Assembly (NCBI GenBank): GCA_029953675.1
Contig: JAMWBK010000006.1
Span: 682,001 to 746,000, forward strand
Length of the DNA: 64,000 bases
Source of the DNA: Rhodosorus marinus
Lineage: Eukaryota; Rhodophyta; Stylonematophyceae; Stylonematales; Stylonemataceae
Direction of reading: 5' to 3'
The notes beneath the pieces are model-generated. The model searched no databases. It was not told the DNA's origin and worked only from the letters and a program-made list of their open reading frames with translations. A program made the translations under genes and the position numbers. This document shows positions 55,060 to 64,000 of this stretch, in pieces (the first letter of the stretch is position 1; each line of letters begins with the position of its first letter).

Positions 55060-55745
55060 TCATCTCAACAGGTACCAAAAGGTCCCGCCCCTCGAACGCA
55101 AATGACCAAACTGGGACATCGGGACAAAAACCCGCACAGCACCTGACTATCTCAAATTCAAGCAGCTATACTAAAATATAGACGTGTTCAGACAAAAAAA
55201 ATTGAAAATTCAAAATATAGCGAATCATACTAAATAAAGCATATATCTAAACTAAATAAATGACAACACTACTTTACCCCCTGCAAAGGTTCCACAGAGA
55301 TGACAAGTAAAACTTGACTAGGTCACAAAATAACCTATTTAGATAATTAAAGAGCAGATATACAATATTTATTTGTCACTATGTATTTATGAATTATTAT
55401 TTACATTTGCTTTATATTAGGGGCTGAAGTGGTTCGTTCTAGATTTAGAGAGTTTGGAAGGGTTTTCTATTTTTTGGAATGGCATAGGCTGGGCGAGTCC
55501 ATACAATGGCATCGACGAAGTTGAGACTGTAGGAGGGAAACAGTGAACAAGAAACGCTCTAAGGTGTAGGAGGAAAGAAGATGAGGAGAGGCAACCCGTT
55601 TACTGTTTGAGTAGAGCGATTCTGAGAACAGATTGATTTTTGGGAGTTTTTGGATCGACCCGTGACGATCTCTGGGCGGGGTTCGGCGTGTGCAACTTTT
55701 CTTCTTTCTTTTTCCGCTGTGTAGGGGCTGGGTCGGTGGAGTTCA
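55060..55745. other. AT-rich intergenic
   Basis: Very AT-rich from 55140 to 55440, with no supported gene. The last 100 bp (55640-55745) turn G/T-rich and lead into the GOT1 start. Confidence 0.55.
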
Positions 55746-55750
55746 GAGGA

Positions 55751-56740
55751 ATGATACAGGACTTCAAGAGTAAGTTCATCCACGCGAGTTTTTGTTTTTG
55801 CTGTCTTTTTTTTGATTTAGCTTAAGGAGGAACGGACCAGAGTTTTGGATGCCAAGCACAAGAAAACTGGATCTGTTCGATCCAATCGCACTTTCGATTT
55901 ATGTGTTGAAACATGTTAGGCTTGTGGTTCTTTATTGCATATATGGTGGCGTATAGTTCTAATACATTGTTTCCTTTGGAATATTCAGAAATTGGCATAG
56001 GTTTAACAGCATGCGGTCTCGGATTCACTTTTCTCGGGGTACTTCAGTCAGCAAAAAACACGTTTAGTTTTCTAGTCTCTGAATCACTCTTGAAATGGAT
56101 TTCTTTGGATTAGATTATTTTACTATTCGATGCTGCGTTGATAGCCATGGGTAACGTAAGCATGATGTTATCCCTATGACTTTTCTGGACGATGAACTCT
56201 TCTAACGCAGATGGTTTCCACAATGGCCGCGCTATGTGGCAACGATGCTTCTGACTTTTTAGATTCTGTTCCTCTCTGGTGTGACCCTGGTCATCGGACC
56301 GCAGCGCTCGGTCACCTTTTTCTTTCAGAAGAAAAAACTCAAAGGATCAATTGTCTTCTTCGTCGGCATCGCGTTGGTTCTCATAAGTGAGCTAGCAAAC
56401 ACCAAACCGAGAACCTCAATTTCGATGCGCTTAGCGTTCTGCTCATCGAGCTCTGAATTCCTCAATTCTTTTCCCCTGCGATTATCAGAATGGCCCGTAA
56501 TTGGAATACTTGTTGAATCTTTCGGATTCATTAATCTGTTCGGGTATGGAAAATCGCAATTCATAGCCACGTCTTGGACTCTACGCTCTGGCTGAACAAC
56601 CGTTTCGTCTTTCTAGGGACTTCTTCCCAATCGCCGTGACCTTCCTCCGCCGTTTGCCGATTATCGGCAACCTCCTGAGCTTGCCATATATCAGCGATCT
56701 CGTGGACAAGTTCGTCGCATCAAGCAAGCTGCCTGTCTAG
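55751..56740 (+). CDS. GOT1: GOT1 Golgi transport protein
   Basis: Small four-span membrane protein of ER-Golgi traffic. Six exons, 55751-55769 (19 nt), 55989-56038, 56114-56155 (42 nt), 56263-56386, 56489-56543 and 56617-56740, join in phase to 137 residues; human GOLT1B has 138. Landmarks in order are Lys-Ile-Gly-Ile-Gly-Leu-Thr, Leu-Leu-Phe-Asp-Ala-Ala-Leu-Ile-Ala-Met-Gly-Asn, Phe-Phe-Phe-Gln-Lys-Lys-Lys-Leu-Lys-Gly, Trp-Pro-Val-Ile-Gly, Phe-Gly-Phe-Ile-Asn-Leu-Phe, and Phe-Phe-Pro-Ile-Ala. The very short first exon makes this gene easy to miss. Confidence 0.95.
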
Positions 56741-56744
56741 AGAG

Positions 56745-58130
56745 CATATCCGTTGTTTCTCTTATGGAAAGACAGAATGCTACTCTTGTCCTTGGCCTTG
56801 CAATCTGAGGAACTTTATCGACGATCGCAACAACTCATACCTGTCCAAAAACTGCCTCCCTGGGCCGTTGGCATAGGCTCTGTGGACGGACGCGTTGTTC
56901 TGTACAGAAAAGGACGTCTCAGACTTAATGCGTTGAGATATTTGAACATTTTGAAGAAGGCTTGGATGGTCTGGTCGAGTTTATGGAATCGATCGCTGCT
57001 CGGAACCCCCCGCAAGACCTGACTATGAGAAGGTGTGCAAGGCGCGCGAACAATTGGTCGTCTTCGCCTTGATCGCGTGTCCTTGCCAACGAAACTGAGA
57101 GTGCCCAGAATCAAACTCGTTTTGCCCGGGTGTGATCTCTTCGCGTCATCCTCTCGCGAGCCAAGGCGTTGAAGAGTTTGCGGACTTTTTAATCCGTGGA
57201 TATCAATGAATGTATTATTGGCTTCTTACCTCCTCGGTACTGTCAGAGAACAAAACTTATAGGCATCCCGAGACTCACTCAAACAGGTAGCATGCAGCAA
57301 AAAAAGAAACACATCAAAAAGATAACGATTGACATGGAGGCTAAGTGACGGGGCAGGACTTGCGTTGATCACACACCATCATTAGCCTGCTTACCATCCT
57401 TCATTCATTTATGCAATCTCGGCTCACTCTTTTACTATTCAGTCGGCTGAGAACGGTACCAAGGATCAGGGACACAAATAATCTATACGAGAGGGGGCGT
57501 TTGAGTCAATCCAGTTGACCTGATGACTTGCAAGGCCTCCGACAGACTGCAAAAGCGCAGCCGGCCAGTCAGGCACTCTTTTGCAAATAGCCACCCAGCT
57601 CTAGCAAGCAGAGCCTATTCTGGCAAGATTACTATAAATTTCATCTACGATTCAATGTAGACGTAAAACATGGATTCTGGAGATCATGTTTATTGATATT
57701 ATCCGTAGAATTCCTAACTATAGACCAATTCAAATTTGCGCCGAGCGCTCGTACTTATGACCTAGTTTTCTAAATATGTTGAATTATGTGAAAATTTCGA
57801 CAAAATTGGACAGACTTTCTAGATTTAGAACTATACCTTCATAGAATATCCTTGATCTCATAAGGGGTTCTTGTTTCGGTGGTGACTAGTGGGGAGGTGG
57901 CGGGTGCTGCTCGAGTTGGTATAGAGGGGCTTCGTGTTGGTTAGACTTGAAGGCCGTTGAGGAGTACATGTATATTATAAACAGATTTTTGTTGTTGTTT
58001 TACTTCCCCTATTTCGGTGATAGGGCAGTGAAGTCGTGTTCGAAGGGGCCCTATAGGAAGTGAGGTTTTTAGTCAAGTTTTCCGTGCGTAGCGGAGACCG
58101 GTTTGGTCGGACAACAGGGTTTGAGATTTG
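56745..58130. other. Intergenic, no gene seen
   Basis: The first few hundred bases are presumably the GOT1 3' UTR. Around 57640-57850 it is AT-rich. A moderately G-rich patch at 57885-57920 and the stretch 58030-58110 precede the small gene at 58134. Confidence 0.5.
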
Positions 58131-58133
58131 AGA

Positions 58134-58361
58134 ATGGCTGCTGTTCTTAGGAGGGCATATAAGAAATTCAAGTGGGTGATGCAGGTGGATGCGCCCCTAG
58201 TGATTGGGTTTGGCGCGTGCCTTAGCTTTTGGGTTTGGCCACAACTTTACACCAGACCTGATTTTGACAACCTTTACTATGTCGGCTCTGAGGCTCAAAC
58301 CGAGCAGTACAAAAAGCAACTGCGTGAGTTCCAGCAAAAGCATGAAACTATGAGATTCTAA
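58134..58361 (+). CDS. Small single-span membrane protein
   Basis: Intron-free frame of 75 residues. A basic N-terminus (Arg-Arg-Ala-Tyr-Lys-Lys-Phe-Lys-Trp) leads into one hydrophobic stretch (Leu-Val-Ile-Gly-Phe-Gly-Ala-Cys-Leu-Ser-Phe-Trp-Val-Trp), then a polar tail rich in Gln, Lys and Glu that is likely helical. This is the build of accessory subunits of mitochondrial respiratory complexes, but I do not recognise which. A G/T-rich leader supports it as a gene. Confidence 0.6.
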   Translation: MAAVLRRAYKKFKWVMQVDAPLVIGFGACLSFWVWPQLYTRPDFDNLYYVGSEAQTEQYKKQLREFQQKHETMRF

Positions 58362-58605
58362 TAGGGAACAGTTCGTTTGAGACTAAGCAACAAGTTTACG
58401 TTTTGGGTTTGTTTTTGTTATTTCATTGAACGCCTCAGGGGTAACGAACGAACCTTGGAGAACATTATTCACAAAGGAAGATGCGACGAAACTAGAAGAA
58501 GCTAAGTAGTTACAGGCTGCGGAGATCTATTCGCCTTTGAAGGCCCTTCCCTACTTGCGGGAGTCTTTGTGAGTGGATTTTCAGCAAGTTCCCAATCGGA
58601 GTAGC

Positions 58606-58947
58606 CTAATTTTCTCTTCCCTTCCTTTCGTCGACGGCGTTCTCCCTGGGAAGAAACTTCTCACGAAAAGAAAACTCGTTAATCCTTATTGTTTCATCGA
58701 TCAGCGGCAGGCGACTTGTCTCGTATGACAAGCACTCAATACAAAAAAGAAGCGATCGGTAGTTTCCGCTACCATGATTGACAAGACTTCCCGCAATCCC
58801 AACAAAAACAGTTGACAATACTTAGCACAGTCGTTCGAGGACAAATATTAGAGAACCGAGGAGTTGAGCAAGCTCTACATAATCACAGACCATCGAAGGT
58901 TCAGAGTTCTGTAGAAAGGCGCCTTCCTTCGTGCCAAAGATCTCCAT
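58606..58947 (-). other. Interrupted open frame, possible gene fossil
   Basis: From ATG 58947 an open block reads Met-Glu-Ile-Phe-Gly-Thr-Lys-Glu and reaches a TAA near 58826. The same frame then continues for about 70 codons to 58606 with similar composition (Gly-Ser-Gly-Asn-Tyr-Arg-Ser-Leu-Leu). C-rich sequence at 59065-59130 would be its sense G-rich leader. I see no good splice pair that removes the stop, so it may be a pseudogene, or the model may be wrong. A faint likeness to glycolipid-transfer-like proteins is not enough to name it. Confidence 0.25.
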
Positions 58948-59588
58948 TGCCAACCATCCTCAACAGGCGCCCACGTCGGACGAAGCTCCTACCACGCCAA
59001 ATTCCCGTTCATAATTTTCTAAATAACCTAAAACTAGATAAATCTTATCTAAAATATGCAACAACAACCCAAAACGATCCACTACCCCCCCGCTTCCCGC
59101 TTGAACGTATACCCCCGCACCCCAATACTTATGCTTTATCAGCAAAATATTCTTTAAATAAAATGATATTATATAGTTTTAGTGGTATTTATATAGTAAA
59201 TACTTGTATAAGCTGAATAGAACTAGGGGGGTGAGGGGAGATTGGAAAGTCTGGTCATTTCTCTGAGACTTCTAGTGTAACGGTAGTGGTATCTGTCAGC
59301 TTAATGGCGAGGTATATGAAGCGTTCGAGTTGAGGGAGTTTGCAGTTGGGGGTGTTGAAGACGAGCTAGCGGAGCTCTGGAGTTTCAGAGGATGAAGACC
59401 TCTTGAAAGTGCTGATTTTGTTTTCTTTTTGGCGCTTCGCGCCTGATAGACTTTTGTTTGTTGAGTTTTGTGAAGCGTATTTTCTGTTTTGTTTGGGTTT
59501 GGTAGGTTTTTTGTTTTTTTTGTTTGGGAGCTGGAAAGGATATATATCAACTGTTTAGGTTTGGGGCTGTGGCTGTCTTCAGAGAGCG

Positions 59589-60521
59589 ATGTTAGAAGCT
59601 GGAGTCTCGAGTGGATTGAGTCTGGTGAATCCGGGTGCTGATGACAGGGATTTAGTGCCCTACACTGAGGCTAGTGTTGTGTGCAAAGGATTGCGCAATC
59701 GAGATTTTGGCTCGTTGAGTGACCCGTTCGCAATTCTCTATGAGCTGCTTCCTAATGGAGTATATTTGGAGAGGGACAGGACGGAAGTTATTTTTGATGA
59801 CTTGAATCCAAATTTCTGTCACAAATTTAGCTTTGAGGAGCAGGACAAGCAGAAAACGTTTCAGATGACGATAATGGACTACGACGTCGTGAAGAAGGAC
59901 GATTTTCTTGGGAATGTTAGGTTTACTCCTCAGCAACTAGAGAGCGCAACGGACGGGGTGCTAGAGCTGGAGATCCAATCTAAAAACGGCAAAATTAGCA
60001 AGAAGAACGGTATTTCAACCTTTTACGTAGAACGACTGATGAGAAGCAGGGAACCATACAAGGTTGGGATGGAACTAGGACTGGGCGCCGACTGCAAAGT
60101 TGAATCCAAGAAGAAGATCTTCTTATGTCTCTCACGTTCGACCGCGAATTCACGTGACTACGTGAGGATATTCAGGTCTGAGGCGATGCAAATACCAAGT
60201 AAGAAGGGGGAGTCGTTTGTCCTCCCAACTTTCGAGGTGGACTCGTCCACTCTTACAGCTCAAGACCCCGAGCGCCACCTGCTCCTGGAACTGCTCCTTG
60301 AGGGCGGAAGGAAGGGTAACCATCGAAACATCGGTGAAGTTGTTTTCAAGGTTGGAAAGCTCGACAACCTTCGAGCAGGAGAATCGATTGCATTTTTTAG
60401 CGGACTATCTGGGGATGGTCGATGCCGTCCACAACTGGTATTCCCATGCATGAATTGGAACGTTGGGAGAAGCACAAGCGTTATCGTTATGCGCGTATCA
60501 AATCTGTTGATAAGATGGTGA
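59589..60521 (+). CDS. Copine-like protein with two C2 domains only
   Basis: Intron-free frame of 310 residues. The first C2 domain (about residues 25-145) has Cys-Lys-Gly-Leu-Arg-Asn-Arg-Asp, Ser-Asp-Pro-Phe-Ala-Ile-Leu-Tyr, Arg-Thr-Glu-Val-Ile, Leu-Asn-Pro-Asn-Phe, and Asp-Tyr-Asp, the calcium-site aspartates of copines. The second (about 155-300) is more diverged but has the same build. Copines carry a von Willebrand A-like domain after the C2 pair. Here the frame stops at 60521 and no such domain follows before the LKB1-type gene begins from the other side. It probably binds phospholipid in a calcium-dependent way. The start ATG follows a T/G-rich leader. Confidence 0.85.
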   Translation: MLEAGVSSGLSLVNPGADDRDLVPYTEASVVCKGLRNRDFGSLSDPFAILYELLPNGVYLERDRTEVIFDDLNPNFCHKFSFEEQDKQKTFQMTIMDYDVVKKDDFLGNVRFTPQQLESATDGVLELEIQSKNGKISKKNGISTFYVERLMRSREPYKVGMELGLGADCKVESKKKIFLCLSRSTANSRDYVRIFRSEAMQIPSKKGESFVLPTFEVDSSTLTAQDPERHLLLELLLEGGRKGNHRNIGEVVFKVGKLDNLRAGESIAFFSGLSGDGRCRPQLVFPCMNWNVGRSTSVIVMRVSNLLIRW

Positions 60522-60723
60522 CTGACTTCTACTCGTGAGCTGGAGCTGAGGCTCGGGGTGCCGGACGTACTGATATTCTGATAAGAACTCTTCAATATGT
60601 TTATACTCTGAAACGCTGAGTTGCGTAATTCTAATAAGAACTAGTGAACACCTGTTACCGTGGCTCACCAAGGACTCATACAGGAAATATCCGAGCCTTT
60701 TATTCGTGAAAAAATTAATAATG

Positions 60724-62933
60724 TTACATAATGCTACATCCCGCAAACTCTCGAAAGCGTTGAGCAGTGGAATTTTCCACGTCCGCGTTGCCATTCTCTC
60801 CTTCCGAGGGTTCCGCTGAATTGGGCTGCTTGCCTTCGTCTCCTGGGACATTATTCGAAATTACAAAAGTCAAGATCACACGCGATCCCATGCGTTAAGA
60901 GCCAGAGCTTATGTTGTGTTGCACATAATCACGCATCATCTACAAAACAGAAAGGTACATCTTGCCTTACCGTACAAACTAGCAAGAGCCTTAATCACCT
61001 GGATATCGCGCGTTTCAATTGGCATGAACTTCTCTAAAACCTACGTAAAAGTAGAAGAGAGTGTAAGAAGCAGGAACACCGACAATGCCGCAGAAGGGAG
61101 AACCCCTGGTGAAACGCAAGGGACTAAAGACCCTCCAAAACCCGTTCGGCTTAATTTGCATATCCCCCTTTTGGCACTACCCCACTACATCGCTTTGCAG
61201 TGCCGCAATCCGGTGTCGATTCTGCGCAGGACTTGTATGACGGTCTGTTGCTCCTTTGTGCCACTTACATTGTGCTGTGATTGCTCCTGGAGCCACGGAT
61301 GTTTCAAAACTTCACGAACTGATATTCTCTCCGACGCATTCATATTTAGCATCTGCCGGATCAAGTCCCTCGCTTCTTCGTCCACAAAATCTGGTACTGT
61401 ATATACACCCTCTCTAATCTTCTTAAAGAGTTCCACTGTGCAAGGAGATTAGAAAACAGCTCGTTCAGCAAGCCAACGAAATTGCCATTACCCCGCTCAT
61501 CAGGTCCCCCGGCTACACTATCCAAGACCCGAAATGGAAGTTATATCTTACGCATCCCTTCCGCCTCGAATGGAATCTTTCCTACGAGCAGGAAATAGAG
61601 TGTTACGCCGGCGGCCCATACGTCGACTGCCATACCAGAGAAGTTGTACTCTCCGTTGGCGATCTCAGGAGGGAGGAACGCCGGCGAACCCTACCAAAGC
61701 AAAGGAAGTAGGGCTAGTTGGTCATCTCATTCGATGGGTCTAGATCCCGGTTCACGTATCTTGGTTGCAAACCCACCGAAGTCTTTGTTACATGATCACT
61801 CTCGTTGTACTTGTCGAGGAATTCTGCAACTCCGAAGTCAGATATCTTCAGCTCGTGCTCAGTGGTGAGCATCAGGTTCTCCGGTTTGATATCACGGTGA
61901 ACTACGTTCTTCCCGTGAAGATGCCTTAAACCCAAAAGCAGCTGCCTAAAATAGAATTTCACCTGCTCTACAGGAATCCTCTGTGAGAGTACAGCGGCAA
62001 CAGCAAATCGACCGCCTTCAGTACATAAAAAGGCGAACAGGCCCGGCCAATACGACCGAGCTATCGAGAGGGATTCAAAGCACCTTGTCCGCTCGCAAGT
62101 CCATCAGGTCCTGTAGACTGCACCCATTCGCCAGCTCCATCACAACGTATATTCTGGGTTCCTCGGGGTAATCAATTACCTCAATCAGCTCAATTACGTT
62201 CGGATGTTTCTTCATTGATTTCATTATTCCTGGAAAGCGGGCACAGCGAATGAAGCTCTGTGTTCAGACATAGCTCACGTTATCCATAATCCACAAAATT
62301 TTCTGCCGGATCTCTCCGTTCCGAACAAAGCATGAACCAAAGCATGAACCAAAGCATGGCCACGGCCAACTAACCGATCTCCCTCTTGATGCCATTTAGA
62401 CCATCTGGAAGCTGTCACCGCGAAAACACGAAAATCTGGGTGAGAAACGCTCAACAGCAAAAGCACCCAGAAACAATGTGTCGCACCTTCATGATATGTT
62501 TTCTCTCAATGATTTTGACGGCAACGACTCGTAAAGTGTTTACGTCTATCCCCTCCTTGACCTTGGCGTTTGCACCCTCCCCTAACTTGGCTCCAAGAAG
62601 ATAATTGTGTATGGCCTTTGGCTTTGACTTTTCATCCGCCTTATTGTAATGTACTCGAAACTGCCCAACGTCCTCAAATCCATCGGAACCATCGTCGCTC
62701 AGGTCCTTCTCGAATTGAGCCACTGGAGGAATATCCCCCTCGTACTCATACTTGAACCCCGAGCCGCTCTCCCCAAAAAAAACTTTTGACCCGGTTCTCG
62801 TTTTGCGCTCCGGTCTAACCGGCGTTGCGGAGTTCATCAGTCCCAAGAAGGGCGAGCAGAGAAGACCTTCTTCTCTCCTTGTTTCTGAGGAGAAACGGAG
62901 CAGCCAAAAATTTGTCCCCGATTTGCCCGTCAC
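60724..62933 (-). CDS. STK11: LKB1-type serine/threonine kinase with C-terminal CaaX box
   Basis: Eight minus-strand exons join in phase: 62933-62487, 62411-62375 (37 nt), 62229-62084, 61980-61777, 61690-61552, 61435-61269, 61040-60971 and 60842-60724, giving 442 residues. Starting at ATG 62837 would give 410. The kinase has Leu-Gly-Glu-Gly-Ala-Asn-Ala-Lys-Val, Lys140 in Val-Ala-Val-Lys, Glu160, His-Arg-Asp 238-240, and Asp-Phe-Gly 258-260. [10 protein letters not shown] follows as in LKB1. The 37-nt exon supplies the segment before the alpha-C glutamate. The last residues are Gly-Cys-Ser-Ile-Met, a farnesylation-type CaaX box like that of animal LKB1. LKB1 phosphorylates the T-loop of AMPK/SnRK1-type kinases. 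G-rich sense leader at 63110-63330. Confidence 0.9.
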
Positions 62934-62949
62934 TGTACTCGCCTATTAA

Positions 62950-63340
62950 CCCTAAGAAGCAACCCTCAATCGAACTACGCTGATCGCCCTTTCTCAAGCG
63001 CGACCGACCACTCACCGAGGACTCAAAACCCAGATGAACGGACACGACCCCCAAAGAAAGCTACCTCACTTTCATTACCAACACGACCTACCCTTCCCAA
63101 TCCATCTAAAACCCGCCCACCCACCAACCCCCAACCAAAACAAAGGGCAAGACCGCACCACCCTCCCCACCCAACCCCACCAAAAAATCCCCTCACGAAC
63201 GTAAGAGCCTTTCCGCTGACCACCGAGAAATACCTTGTACCCCTCACTCCCTCCCCCCTTCCATCTCATACCCATCCAAAACCTCACCTCCTGCTCCTCT
63301 CCTAACCACTCACCCCAACCCCTCCGATTTCGTTCTATAT
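62950..63340 (-). promoter_or_regulatory. Sense G-rich leader of the LKB1-type gene
   Basis: The plus strand is strongly C-rich here (for example 63100-63200), so the sense strand of the minus-strand kinase gene is G-rich. It is the clearest minus-strand example of the leader type described in the findings. No TATA box is evident. Confidence 0.45.
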
Positions 63341-63344
63341 ATGC

Positions 63345-63600
63345 TACTGGAACAGGACTCCCATGTCTAAAACTAACATAGTCTCCTGTCTGAAAGAAAA
63401 AGCAGTCCCCCCCTGCTCACTCCTTCCTAAGGAGAGTTGTAACGCGTCAACAGGACCCACTTTTTACGCGGCCCTGCTTTTTTCTCTAAAACGGAGTCGT
63501 TCACATCAACCCCCCAAAACCGAAGAAAAAACTCAGATCCATGGCGTTTTTACTAAGAAGAACTGTTCTTTTAGAATTCCAAAGAATTTTCAAGTAGTAC
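63345..63600. other. No supported gene
   Basis: A 93-codon plus-strand frame (63363-63644) crosses this part and runs into the minisatellite. It has no recognisable features. Confidence 0.4.
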
Positions 63601-63609
63601 ATTCCATGG

Positions 63610-63775
63610 GAGTCTCGCATTACCGACGAGTCTCACATCACTGAACGAGTCTCAAATCACTAAACAAGTCTCACATCACTGAACGAGTCTCAAATCACTA
63701 AACAAGTCTCACATCACTGATCGAGCTCATATCACAGTAAGAGTTTCACGTCACTGAACGACTTTCAAATCACTC
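63610..63775. repeat. Minisatellite, about 18-bp units alternating in two types
   Basis: Units of the form CGAGTCTCACATCACTGAA and CGAGTCTCAAATCACTAAA alternate from about 63610 to 63720, then degrade over three more copies to 63775. The two types together give a 36-bp higher unit. Confidence 0.93.
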
Positions 63776-64000
63776 TCGCGTTTTGGTCGGAGGCTAAGGT
63801 CCCCGAATGAGTTATTCTAGGAAGGGCTGGGAGAGCGCGCCTCCAAGAACTAGTGCAGCATTAGTGCGCGAGAGAGTCAGACTCAAAGAAACATGCAGTC
63901 GGGAAAGAGAATCAGGGCGGTCGCAGTAACCACTCCCACAACCATCACACACCCCCAGCGCTATCTACGATCACCAGACGAGTCGTCGATCGTTAAAAAA

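Noticed and set aside
63610-63775. CRISPR array
   Set aside because: Units are directly adjacent with no spacers, and the genome is eukaryotic.

Overview
The window is nuclear DNA of an intron-rich eukaryote. Genes lie on both strands and are split by short GT-AG introns, mostly 50-200 nt. I joined exons by hand from splice signals and reading phase; most recognised genes assemble into a full-length family member. Likely source, by inference: a photosynthetic protist, most probably a red alga or a relative. The reasons are a laforin-type glucan phosphatase (expected where starch-like glucan lies in the cytosol), a plant-type phosphatidylinositol 4-kinase beta, and an AlgH/DUF179 protein with a transit-peptide-like N-terminus. 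No tRNA, rRNA or CRISPR was found.

Layout. 0-6.2 kb: end of a DUF819 membrane protein, a tomosyn-tail R-SNARE (minus), splicing factor PRP18. 6.6-13.5 kb: a GC-poor repeat array, a laforin-like phosphatase with two starch-binding modules, SDA1 (minus). 14-20.4 kb: a duplicated NAA20 leader, an unidentified minus-strand gene, NAA20 (NatB catalytic subunit), PI4K-beta (minus). 21.3-24.2 kb: a decayed Ty3/gypsy-type retroelement. 24.2-28.3 kb: gene-poor, with a 223-bp direct repeat. 28.4-34.6 kb: a Pumilio protein, an unidentified minus-strand gene that runs into its 3' end, a zf-4CXXC_R1-type zinc-finger protein. 35.7-41.6 kb: a dynamin-like GTPase with a C-terminal membrane segment, SPT4, the rRNA methyltransferase NSUN5. 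44-48 kb: a RING-H2 protein and an unidentified minus-strand gene. 49.5-56.7 kb: a protein built of Asp-x-Asp-Pro-Ser repeats, an AlgH/DUF179 protein (minus), L-2-hydroxyglutarate dehydrogenase, an unidentified minus-strand gene, GOT1. 58-63 kb: a small membrane protein, a copine-like protein with C2 domains only, and an LKB1-type kinase (minus) ending in a CaaX box.

The genes are mostly housekeeping: splicing, transcription elongation, ribosome and rRNA maturation, N-terminal acetylation, Golgi and vesicle traffic, phosphoinositide and LKB1 signalling. Several neighbours converge with very short spacing. Many genes are preceded by a tract that is strongly G-rich (or G/T-rich) on the sense strand, on either genomic strand, which looks like a promoter or leader signature. 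The least conventional items are the Asp-Pro-Ser repeat protein, the laforin with a TolA-like tail, the C2-only copine, the CaaX-ending LKB1, and a scattered repeat family sharing a GTAACA-TGGCC core.
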